Below, one piece after another: positions 1 through 12,200 of a DNA stretch of 64,000 nt. Below the pieces are notes generated by a model. That model was not told where the DNA came from. It saw only the letters and a program-made list of their open reading frames with translations, and made no database searches. The first letter of the stretch is position 1. Each line of letters begins with the position of its first letter. Origin of the DNA: Diadema setosum (lineage: Eukaryota > Echinodermata > Echinoidea > Diadematoida > Diadematidae); the NCBI GenBank assembly GCA_033980235.1, contig CM067069.1:17433650-17497649 (forward strand), in the 5' to 3' direction. The translations under genes and the position numbers were made by a program.

Positions 1-291
1 TGTTTGTTTGTTTTTTATTGTATAGTATTATATTGTATTAGTTCAGTTGTTGTTTTGTTTCCTGTTTCCTGTCTCTATCATAATGTATTGTTGATTGTAA
101 CGGCCTCTAATCTAAGTTCTGTTTTGATATATTTATGTTTCATTCAAAACTGTGATTTTAAACTATATTGTAAAGGAAATCTCCATTTCCAAGCCCTAGG
201 CTTTTGCGTGATTTCCTCCTTTGACTCACACATCTATGTAAATATTCTATATGTGATTTTATGAAATTAATAAATTGAATTGAATTGAATA
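1..291 (+). repeat. Probable LINE 3' end with (GAATT)n tail
   Basis: AT-rich DNA with no real gene (the 86-codon frame has no protein character) ends in AATAAATTGAATTGAATTGAAT-like repeats at about 270-291. Short tandem tails of this kind are known from CR1/L2-type LINEs. No reverse transcriptase is left here, so the identification is tentative. Confidence 0.4.
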
Positions 292-300
292 TAGGGCAGC

Positions 301-1450
301 TACCCAGCTAACATTTGGACGTTTTCTGAACGTTCTTGAAACGTTCCAAGTTTTTTATTTGGACGTTTTGTCAAACGTTTTAAGAACATCTTTTTATGGA
401 AGGTTTCGACGTATTTAAAACGTTTTAAATGGATGTTATAAAAACGTGTTTTAAACGTTTAAAAAAACCAATATAGAACCTTTCAGAATTTTTAAGGACC
501 TGCAGAAAACATTTTGGACGTTAAGGACGTCAGTAAAACCTTTTAAGAATATTTAAAACGTTCTGCGGCCGTTCTGCGGACGGCCAAAAAACCTTTGAAA
601 ACCGTCTAGAACGTTCAAAAAACTTTTTAAGTGCGTCTTAAAAGTCTTATGACCCGTTCCAGAACGTTTAGAGAGAACCTTTCATATCCATCTAGAACGT
701 CCAAGCAACCTTTTAAATTTTTAAATTAAAAAAACATTTAAATATTTAAAATATATGAGAGTATACAGGCACAATCAGGGATTAATGTGTCCTTATCCTA
801 ATCCTATCCTAACCTGTTCCTAATGTCCTAACACCTATACCTATACTACATCCTATTCCCACCTGATGAATCTATATCACATTCATTTATATACCAGCAA
901 AATGCTGTAATGCAAAATGCTGTAATGCATGAAGACATGGTTACTAAGATTGAATCACACGCACCTTAATTAGGCCTATTAACATGCATATGAAAATACC
1001 TCTTCATAACACAATATGAAATTGTGAAAACTGAACAATAACGTAAACAGAAAGTTTGAACCCAGCATAAATCTTTAGATTTCAATGTTTTTTAGCTCTT
1101 TCCACTAGTTTTCAAATCTTATATTTGCTTATTTGAATATTCATAAATAGGCATGAATATTCCTGATAAAGGAATCAAAGACGAACACATAGCGGACCAA
1201 ATAAGAATGTTTTTTTAAACGTTCATTAAAGACGAAGTCGACGTAGCAGACATGATAAAAACGTTTTGTAACGTCTACTGACGTTTTCAAAACGTTTTCC
1301 AAAAAACCTGTAATTTGCGGTAAATGCTAAGTCCCAGTTTTGACGTTGTATGTACGTTTTAAAAACGTCCATTTTATACGAAGACGTATGGAACCTCGAA
1401 AAAAAGAACGTTTAGGAAACGTTCTGAGAACGTTAAGTGTTTGCTGGGTA
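301..1450. mobile_element. Foldback element rich in ACGTT motifs, TA-flanked
   Basis: The ends are inverted: TACCCAGC at 301-308 and GCTGGGTA at 1443-1450, followed inward by related sequence rich in AACGTT/GGACGTT on both sides. TA is the likely target duplication. The centre (about 720-1190) is AT-rich, without coding potential, and holds degenerate CCTAA repeats (about 785-850). This is a non-autonomous DNA transposon, about 1.15 kb. The superfamily cannot be set from the ends alone; TA points to Tc1/mariner. Confidence 0.65.
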
Positions 1451-1696
1451 TTTTGCAAGCACTTAAAACAACGTTAATCAAAACAAACTAAGACACAAAA
1501 AGTAAGAGACAGTGAAAAATTAGTTAAAACCACCATACAATCAACTTTTGGATCTACAAAGGTCTGTACAGCTCAATGGCCAAACTTTTGTATATCCCTT
1601 TCCTCAATCCCCCCCCCCCCTTCCTCCGCAAATAGTAATGATAAAATAAAAGCAAACACGCAAGTGAGGAGGGGAGATGAGATGCATCTGATTCAC

Positions 1697-1975
1697 CTGT
1701 TGATCCGCTATCCATACAGGCAGGGTCAAAATCCCCAATTTGGCAATACTCCCAACGCTTCTCAGGATCGGTGGTGTAGCACCATGCAGTGAAGGCGGTC
1801 CCACCAACATTACGGCAGTAATTATGGTCACCAAGTCCGCTGGTGGGATACCGGCCAGGCGACCTGTTGTGCTCGTGGGGTTCCTGGGCCGTCCACACTT
1901 GACATGTGCGTCCCGATATCGTGGCATCCATGGTACCTCTGTACGAAGTGCCAGACGGATCCTCGTCATTGCACG
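1697..1975 (-). CDS. Exon: kringle domain C (last exon in window)
   Basis: The acceptor is a TTTCAG (AG at 1977-1976) and the donor is GTGAAT (GT at 1696-1695); 279 bases, 93 codons, phase 1-1. Six kringle cysteines are present: CNDEDP, RTCQVW, NYCRN, AWCYT, WEYC, PAC. It is about 85% identical by eye to kringle A, including the tail MDSGS-GES and a G/C-homopolymer-containing intron start. The gene must continue to the left of the window. Since kringle A is followed by kringle B, a B-like kringle may be next. Confidence 0.88.
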
Positions 1976-3240
1976 CTGAAACAAGTGTATATGGAACATT
2001 ATTCATGAGCACCGAATACTGCCCAAAATGTAATGTCGAGCAGCAGATGCAGCGTGCATGTGCTAAAACTATAGCAGTTAGCTCGGAGTATAGGTCTACC
2101 TCCTTTACGCCTGATTACATAATCTGTATTACATGTTGGCACTCCTGCAAATTATTAACATTCAGACATTCAAAAATGAAGTACATGATCTTGACCTTAA
2201 ACCTTGTGGATTGACATTTTTATACCTCCCTCTGAACAAGCAGAAACAAAACCGACTGACTGTCTTCTCATTTATGATGACACAATGTGTCTGTGGTTGA
2301 CACTGACAGGTGACTGTTGCCTATGGCTAGTCACCTGCGCATTGAGCAAGGGTTTGACATCTTTCACCTGTTTTCTGTTTGGGTATACTAGTGGGTGGAC
2401 CAATTCACCGTGTTACAGCACTCCGTTCTTTGCGATGATTGAATTAAGTGGGTTCTTTTACATGCAGAAGTCATGATTCCCTAATATATGTAGCTTATAC
2501 ACTGGACCAGCTCCATTTGACGTCACATCCGAGGAACAGAGTGTGTTTCCATCTTATTAGAGGAGAAGACAGCATTATTAAACACAGCATTGCTCATTAG
2601 ACTCCGTAGGAATCACATCAAAGCCATTTGGATTGTGAGGCAAACTCTCCACCAACCGAGCCAAATCGCCACCGCCCTCTGCTCTAAAATCACGACACGA
2701 TTAACATCATGCAGCATTCAGAAAGATAAACTTACAGACACTAGCTTTTGAAAGCGAAAATGAAGTTCAAACCTGTGCATCTTGCTGAAATGATTGCTTC
2801 AAATCCATCTGAGTTTATTGACGAGTCAGAGCGAAACCTGATCCAGGCAGAGCTGAAGTCATAGTTTGCGCTAGGTGGGACCAGTTGCCCTGAGTACTCA
2901 TCGGGTACGTCTGAGAAGTCCGGGTTGTCGCTGATTGTGAACTTGTCATAATTACTCTCTGTACTGAAACTGTCAAAGCGCAAAGTCATGCCACATCCCT
3001 CTGGAACAGACACCACCCAGGTAATGTCTGTGTGACTGTCGTATGGTTGGGGATAGTTAGGGGATGAGATGGTTGCGCTCTCTCCAGATTCCAGGTTAAA
3101 TGTTAGACCGTCAGAGGCAGCCGTAGTGACTAGAAATGAGAAATGGGAAAAACCTATCAATGGTGACAATCTGATGCAAGGCAGACACATGAATTTCATT
3201 CCCAAAGTATGTATGCATGCACAAATACAATATCTATGAT

Positions 3241-3272
<32 letters not shown>

Positions 3273-6200
3273 TACACATTTATCCGTAACTTAATGATAA
3301 TAATATGTATACTTAAGGGAAAAAGTCATTAAGGCAAAACAGCAATTGTCCTCGTTGAATTTGGATAAAGTAAATTGGAACAGGCAAACGGGGAAAAAAG
3401 GAAAACCAACAAATTATCAATATCTTTCAAAATATATCACACACTTGAAAATGAGTTCAAAATAAAAATAGCCTTTTGAAATTCTAAAGCTATGAAACAG
3501 AATACAATTTAGTTATGAAAAATTGAAAATGAAGGCCTCTGAGAAAAATGAAGTTCAATTAAATAAAATGAATGGTGAATATACATATTACGAAAAGCTG
3601 CAAAAAGTGGTTTATTTAGAAATAAACAGGAACACTACGGTAAAAGTTGCACCAGTTCTTGAGGTTTTTGACATTTCGCTTTCTGTTGTATGTGAAAACA
3701 ACATAAAAGTAGCACAATGACGACTTTTTGGAAAATCAATTATTTCATGATTATGTCTGGGCTATTTGAAACCAAGTTTTTACTGAGGGGTCAATTTGAC
3801 CCCCACCCCAGTTAAAATCACACCAACCATAACACACATATTGATCTAGTATCTGCTGAATTCTATGAAAAATTCAAAACTGTGATTCAAGTTTTCCACA
3901 ACCTGACTGAACACCCATTGTGTGAAGTAGTTCCATTTAGAAGGCGTCATTTATATTGTCTTCAAGAAGTCTGTTGGTTGGGGTGATGTTGCACACAAAT
4001 TACTAAAGAACACAGACACTCTATCACAAACAGTCAAATAAAAACAGTGAAGAAAACAGATGAATAACATGCAGTTATCAGAAATATATACTTGGAGATA
4101 ATTCTTAAAGAGAAATATCCTCACCTTCAGGGCATCTTGCTGAAATGACTGCCTCAAATCCATCTAAGTTTATTGATGAGTCAGAGCGAAACCTGATCCA
4201 GACAGAGCTGAAGTCATATTCTGTGCTAGGTGGGACCTGTGGCCCTGAGAACTCATCGGCCACTTCTGAGAAGTCCGGGTTGTCGCTGATTGTGACCTTG
4301 TCATAATTACTCTCTGTACTGAAACTGTCAAAGCGCAAAGTCATGCCACAGCCCTCTGGAACAGACATCACCCAGGTAATGTCTGTGTGACTGTCGTATG
4401 GTTGGGGATAGTTAGGGGATGAGATGGTTGCGCTCTCTCCAGATTCCAGGTTAAATGTTAGACCGTCAGAGGCAGCCGTAGTGACTAGAAATGAGAAATG
4501 GGAAAAACCTATCAATGGTGACAATCTGATGCAAGGCAGACACATGAATTTCATTCCCAAAGTATGTATGCATGCACAAATACAATATCTATGATCACAC
4601 ACACACACAAACACACACACACATACACATTTATCCGTAACTTAATGATAATAATATGTATACTTAAGGGAAAAAAGTCATTAAGGCAAAACAGCAATTG
4701 TCCTCGTTGAATTTGGATAAAGTAAATTGGAACAGGCAGACGGGGAAAAAAGGAAAACCAACAAATTATCAATATCTTTCAAAATATATCACACACTTGA
4801 AAATGAGTTCAAAATAAAAATAGCCTTTTGAAATTCTAAAGCTATGAAACAGAATACAATTTAGTTATGAAAAATTGAAAATGAAGGCCTCTGAAAAAAT
4901 GAAGTTCAATTAAATAAAATGAATGGTGAATAAACATATTACGAAAAGCTGCAAAAAGTGGTTTATTTAGAAATAAACAGGAACACTACGGTAAAAGTTG
5001 CACCAGTTCTTGAGGTTTTTGACATTTCGCTTTCTGTTGTATGTGAAAACAACATAAAAGTAGCATAATGACGACTTTTTGGAAAATCAATTATTTCATG
5101 ATTATGTCTGGGCTATTTGAAACCAAGTTTTTACTGAGGGGTCAATTTGACCCCCACCCCAGTTAAAATCACACCAACCATAACACACATATTGATCTAG
5201 TATCTGCTGAATTCTATGAAAAATTCAAAACTGTGATTCAAGTTTTCCACAACCTGACTGAACACCCATTGTGTGAAGTAGTTCCATTTAGAAGGCGTCA
5301 TTTATATTGTCTTCAAGAAGTCTGTTGGTTGGGGTGATGTTGCACACAAATTACTAAAGAACACAGACACTCTATCACAAACAGTCAAATAAAAACAGTG
5401 AATAAAACAGATGAATAACATGCAGTTATCAGAAATATATACTTGGAGATAATTCTTAAAGAGAAATATCCTCACCTTCAGGGCATCTTGCTGAAATGAC
5501 TGCCTCAAATCCATCTAAGTTTATTGATGAATCAGAGCGAAACCAGATCCAGACAGAGCTGAAGTCATATTCTGTGCTAGGTGGGACCTGTGGCCCTGAG
5601 AACTCATCGGCCACTTCTGAGAAGTCCGGGTTGTCGCTGATTGTGACCTTGTCATAATTACTCTCTGTACTGAAACTGTCAAAGCGCAAAGTCATGCCAC
5701 AGCCCTCTGGAACAGACACCATCCAGGTAATGTCTGTGTGACTGTCGTATGGTTGGGGATAGTTAGGGGATGAGATGGTCGCGCTCTCTCCAGATGCCAG
5801 GTTGAATGTTAGTCCTCCAGATGTTTCCATGGTAATTAAAGGTGAGAAAGAAAGAGTTAACTTCCAAAATTTTCATGACGTAAAAAGAGAGTCACATATA
5901 CATGTTTTCTTTTTCATTTTGATGTTCATGTCAGGGGAAGAGTGGTCATATAGCAGAGTTATGACAAACGTATGAAACATTCGGAAATCTTCCTTTTTTT
6001 AAAGAAGGATATTAAAGTAAGCTTGGGCTGGCAGTTTATTTCAACCATTATTTCAGCCAAGAAGAATTGAGGCTTTATCATATCAGGTATATGAAAATAG
6101 AATATGGGTATATATTCTCACCATCGTCTGTAGGTGTTGGGATTTCCGTTCCTATTACACAAAAAAGACAATATGATAATTGCATTTAAAGGGGAAGGCT

Positions 6201-9200
6201 AGTAACTGATCAGTGGGAATCAGTGGAAATGCTGGGAGGGGATTGTTCCAATCCTTATGGGATTCATTCAAGAGTTCATTGTATATCTATTGTTGTGTGA
6301 AAATGATTTGCTTCAGAATGGTCTCATATTCAAGTAATGTGCAGATTAATGCTCCGTCACTGACCAGGGACGCTAACCTGGAAGCATTAAACTGCACATT
6401 ACTTGAATATGAGACAATTCTGAAGCAAATCATTTTCACACAACAATAGATATACAATGAACTCTTGAATGAATCCCATAAGGATTGGAACAATCATCTC
6501 CCAGCATTTCCACTGATTCCCACTGATCAGTTACTAGCCTTCCCCTTTAAACCGATAAAATCTATATAGCATATCAATATTTGATGTACGATTTTGTATA
6601 TCAAAATTAAACACTACAATAATCACACACTCAATATTACTAAAGTTATTGCATTTAAGTTTTGATATATAATTCATGATCAATGTGCATTATTTTCATT
6701 TTGCTCTATCAATAAAAAACAACATTACGTCAAGTTCTTTCAAAACCGATGACTGGCACCACCTCAAGAATGACGTTTAATCTTTTTCAGTCAGGCCTTT
6801 TATATTCTTAACGTCTCTTTGCGATAGTTGAAAATATGCAAGCAAATATAGAATACAGTAACAAACTTACACACAACCACGCATAAAAGATACATATATG
6901 CATGCATAAGTTGCTTAGGCCGTTCCTCCTTACAAGAAAAAAAAATCGACAATAAACACTGTTTGCACATCTCCAAGACAAACTCTCAATCACCTGAATC
7001 AAGATAATACAAGGAAAAGTAGAAATTACGCGGTGCGTAATATATGTCCCCGCCGGAAGTAGCATTTTGTAGCAAAATTCTGTGTAGAAGTTTTGAAGCG
7101 CTCACCTAGTGCCATCACATAAAGCAAACGGAATCGAAATCGGGTTAGAAATGGCGAAGGAGTAGCATTTTGTAGCAAAATGTACAACAAAATGTAGGTC
7201 AAAAATTAAGGTCAAAGGTCAAAGGTCAAAATTCTGTGTAGAAGTTTTGAAGCCCTCACCTAGTGCCATCACATAAATCAAACAGAATTGATATCGGGTA
7301 AGAAATGGCGAAGGAGTAGCATTTTGTAGCAAAGTGTACAATACAGGCCAAAAAATCAAGGTCAAAGGTCAAAGAAGTCAAAGGTCAAAATTCTGTGTAG
7401 AAGTGTTGAAGCCCTCACCTAGTGCCATCACATAAAGCAAACGGAATCAAAATCGGGTTAGAAATGGCGAAGGAGTAGCATTTTGTAGCAAAGTGTACAA
7501 TACGGGTCAAAAAATCAAGGTCAAAGGTCAAAGAAGTCAAAGGTCAAAATTCTGTGTAGAAGTGTTGAAGCCCTCACCTAGTGCCGTCACATAAAGCAAA
7601 CGGAATCGAAATTGGGTTAGAAATGGCGAAGGAGTAGCATTTTGTAGCAAAATGTACAATACAGGTCAAAAAATCAAGGTCAAAGGTCAAAGAAGTCAAA
7701 GGTCAAAATTCTGTGTAGAAGTGTTGAAGCCCTCACCTAGTGCCATCACATAAAGCAAACGGTATCGAAATCGGGTTAGAAATGGCGAAGGAGTAGCATT
7801 TTGTAGCAAAATGTACAATATAGGTCAAAAAATCAAGGTCAAAGGTCAAAGAAGTCAAAGGTCAAAATTCTGTGTAGAAGTTTTGAAGCCCTCACCTAGT
7901 GCCATCACATAAAGTAAACGGAATCGAAATCGGGTTAGAAATGGAGAAGGAGTAGCATTTTGTAGCAAAATGTACAATACAGGTCAAAAATCAAGGTCAA
8001 AGGTCAAAGAAGTCAAAGGTCAAAATTCTGTGTAGAAGTTTTGAAGCCCTCACCTAGTGCCATCATATAAAGCAAACGGAATCGAAATCGGGTTAGAAAT
8101 GGCGAAGGAGTCGCATTTTGTAGCAAAATGTACAATATAGGTCAAAGGTCAAGGTCAAAGGTCACGACTGAAATTCTGTGTAGAAGTATCAAAGCTCCCA
8201 TGTAGTGCTATCATATAAAGCAAACAGAATCAAAATTGGCTCATAAATGACAGAGAAGTAGCAAATTGAAGATTTTGATCACACACGGACGGACACACGG
8301 ACGGACGGACGGACACACGGACACACACACATACGGAGCCCGTTTCATAGTCCCCTGCTCGAACTCGTTCGGCGGGGACAATAATATTATTGGCTGTTGT
8401 TTTATTTCACAGTTCCAAGGAAACCACACTTAATCAGAATTAAGTAGAATAAAGGGAAAGACATGCAGTAGAAACTCGACTATCACACCACACAACAGTA
8501 CATGTATACCCACTTTTTCTGAGCTATATGTTTCAGATATCACTAACCAGTTGTTTCTGCACACTGTGACTGAGATGGGTAGCCTATGTCACAGTACTCC
8601 CATCGCGTCTCATCACTCGTTGTGTAGCACCAGGCCATGTCTGACTGATCCGGGTTACGACACAGGTTGTGGTCCCCCAACCCGGCATCTGGGTATCTTT
8701 CTGGTGTTCGAGTGTGCTCATGAGGAGACTGGGAGGACCACACCTGGCAAGGGAGACCACTGCGGGTGTAATTGCGGTTCCCTCTGTAATCAGTCCCGTA
8801 TGGATCAGCGTAGCATTCTCTGGGATCTGGTTAGTACAAGAAATGAAACAGTCAGCGTAAAAAAAGTTCACAATATATTAGTGTCAATGGATAGCATCAG
8901 CGCTTGATTTTCCAATGACAGCACCACAGTGAATCTTCAAAAGATGTGTTTACTTACCCGTGGCATAACGGTTATGACTACCGGCATACTTTTGTTTTGA
9001 TTGTTTATTTGTTTGTTTGGCTGCAGTCATCTGTATGTCTCTGTCTATCTGACTGCCTGTCTGTATTTAAGCTACCTGCTAAACTTGAGTTAAATATTCC
9101 AGTTAACAATATTTTTTCCAGATCAGGTTCTGCTAAGGTCTGTTTAGTCCGTTTCTCAAACTTCCTGTTATTACAAGGGAATTCCAGTGCAGTTGAGAGT

Positions 9201-12200
9201 TAGTTTGCAAAAGGAGTAAAATTCGTTTGTACAACAAGGAAAATTTGATCAAAATTGGCTGAAAAATAAGGCAGTTATGACATTTTGAAGGTTTTTTTTT
9301 TTTTTTTACTATTTTCAGGAAACAGTTCTTGAATATTCAGAATGAATCTGCAAATAGTGAAGTGATGTCATCCCCCACAACTTGTCATATAGTTTGTACA
9401 TAAGAGGTTGAAATTTCCATTTTTCCAATCACACTCAAATACACCCCAGTCTCAATTTTATTCTGAAGTTATTCAACTGTGAATTACATCCTGCTTTACG
9501 CTTTGATAACAGAAATTGAATTTTTACTCTTTGTCCACGATCGATTGAAAATTGTGAGATGATCACATCACTATCTCTGACTCATTGGCATATTCATATC
9601 AGCTGGATGACAACTGTTCTGCAGAAATCATTACTTCATTAATATTTACTCCATTTTTTTTAATCAAATTTTTACTTTTGTACTCATAAGATGTTATTCT
9701 TTCTTATCAGACTAACCTAAAACTCTACTGGAATTTCTCTTTAAACGAAATTGTAAAGTTTCGTCTACATAAACGGTCTATCTGTCTGTTTCTTATTAAA
9801 CTATTGTTTTATATATAGGCTTACTGACAATTATATTGAATATGGTGATCCCCACAAACAATACCAAAGATTTCATTATTAGGCTACCTACTATTTTGAC
9901 AGCATCTCAGCAAACATATTATCCTGATATTGTCTATTTTATGTACCTATGTTGTCTGTTGTCTCTTTAGTAATCAAGTTACCGCCGTAGTCCCTACCCT
10001 ACATTAATTCTATACCACCCCCTCCCCCTAAAAAGACATAGTTAAAAAAAATGAAGAGGGGAGCTATAAGATGTATGTCTGACTCACCTGCTGATCCGCT
10101 ATCCATACATTCAGGGTTGAAATCTCCCACCGGGCAATATTCCCAACGCTTCTCAGGGTCGGTGGTGTAGCACCATGCAGTGAAGGAGGTCCCGCCGACA
10201 TTGCGGCAGTAGTTGTGGGCACCAAGTCCACTGGTTGGATACCTGCTTGGTGTCCTGGTGTGCTCGTGGGGTTCCTGGGCGGTCCACATTTGGCATGTGC
10301 GCCCTGATATGGCGCGATCCACGGTACCTCGGTACGAACTACCAGACGGGTCCTCGCCACATGCTGAGGTTCCTTCAGTAGACAGATGATGAAGAAAGGG
10401 TAGTATGAACTGACAATTAGTGATTGTTTATCAGTAATCCAGCAGCAATGATCTGTTGAAACGTCTGCTCTTTATTCATGTCCAGGCATCATTCAGAAGG
10501 TGACCTTTGAACTCGAACAGCGTTACAGAACACAGGGACACATTAAACTCATAAACGTCCTTTAAATAGTCTGTGATAAGCAATCAATCCTTATATGGAA
10601 GGGAAAGTACGAATTAAGATGTCATGATGCTTATTGCCAATGGTTAGTGACATTTGGGATTCAGTGAACAATTACTACTGTATTGGAACGTTTTGTAAAA
10701 TTATGGGATGTATTCAGTGTTTAAGGAAATCAAGCATTCACCTTGACTGTTCTATTTTTGTCTGCCATCACTTCATTAACTTGATATTTTACGTGTTCAT
10801 ATAATGATGACATTTATTGTCGAATGAAACAGAGGTAAAACAAAAACATGAGAAAATTGAAACTCTGAGTCACAGGTAAACACGTTACCACTATCTCATG
10901 TCGAAGTTAAATGTTATAAGAGTTGGCAGGGGTTTAATATGACTGCAATTGTGTGTATGAATTGACAGGATGATCAAAACACACTCTGGTCGCAAGCAGT
11001 GAGGCCGTGGGATCAAAATGAAATGTCAACAGTGAGCATAGATTTGAATTTATTTTTTTATTTCTTTATGTATACTAAATTGTACGCCACATTCATTTCG
11101 ATAACTTATAAACATTATGAGAGATCGCACACACAGGAGGAAACATGATTTTTTTTATTATTATTAGTAGTAGTACTATTATTTTGGTGCGGGGAGGTAC
11201 AAATTCTGCATTGATCAGGCTCTTTCTTATATTCTTTGAGTTAGATTTGAAAAAAAAAATATTTATATATGGGTATATCTGCAAATTTACCCAATGATTC
11301 GGTGTCTACTATTTCATTTTGTAACCATCACCTTCATCGTCACCACGCACCAGCACTACCATCTCCAATATCATCATTTTCTTTCATCATCGTCCTTTCA
11401 TCAACATAATCCAAATTTACCATATCTTTATTGATATTTATGCACTAGAATATAAAATTCAATACATTAAACACGTTAACTTCTCTTTCCCTTTTCTTGT
11501 TCAGCAAACAAAATTTAGAGTGTGTAGTTATAGAGGAGGGGTAAGTTTCTGTGCTGTCACGCATTCGAGCAACCGCTTGTAGTGGCAGTCTTTCCTCTGC
11601 ATAATTTCATAGTTAACTATTAGCCTTTTTGGTAATATGCTATACGAATGCTATACGAATCAATGTATACATTGAGCGTTTTTCTTCGAATCATGTACAT
11701 GTATGTTGCAATCCGTATATTGACGTTTTCTGTTACATTGCTGAAGAGAATTTTGATTATATTTATGAAAATAAAATCAAACCAGCAACCATCCAATGAA
11801 TTTTGATTTGATGAATCGTGAAAATAAAGAATAAAAAAGGGTCCGATACCACGATCCTGATTTACATCAAGTAAACCAGTCACAGCGGTCGCTACTTACG
11901 ATTTCCGGCCGGAGTGGTTTGGATGGATTCAGAAACTGCCGGAGTCGTTGGCCCTGGGATGCAGGAAACGCCAGCATCCTCAGAATGGGTGCAATCGTGT
12001 ACACCGATATCAGAGGTAGTGCATCCCAGTAGTGAGTATTCGTTACCTACGCACTCCACGTCGTCCAGCCATATCTCGCCGGTGCCCCGGCCGAAATGCG
12101 CTCTCTGCCAGGCATCGGCTACGTCTTGGTGGCCAAGCATCCGACACACAACTTTGGCGTCGTCTATTCCCCATCTATCGTCGCAGATGGTCCCCCACTC

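Larger units (their letters stand above)
2950..5660. repeat. Recent tandem duplication, period about 1.35 kb, spanning CUB exons and introns
   Basis: The intron at 3130-4124 and the intron at 4485-5475 are almost the same base for base, including a CA run, an A-rich stretch, a GACCCCCACCCC motif and the end by the GTGAGG donor. The differences seen are single bases and small length changes in homopolymers and in the CA run. The offset is 1351-1355 bases. The unit border falls inside the CUB exon, which makes the middle exon a hybrid. Confidence 0.85.

Noticed and set aside
2600..2700. A possible terminal exon on the minus strand between the last CUB and kringle C
   Set aside because: It would end the protein before kringle C, whose splice sites and domain are intact; in phase 1 the reading gives no domain.
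2741..3277. A longer CUB frame starting with Met and a Val/Cys-rich stretch that looks like a signal peptide
   Set aside because: The stretch is the translation of a CA microsatellite upstream of a clear splice acceptor, so it is intron.
7077..8180. CRISPR-like regular repeats
   Set aside because: The whole 159-bp unit is repeated, without unique spacers, and the genome is eukaryotic. It is a minisatellite.
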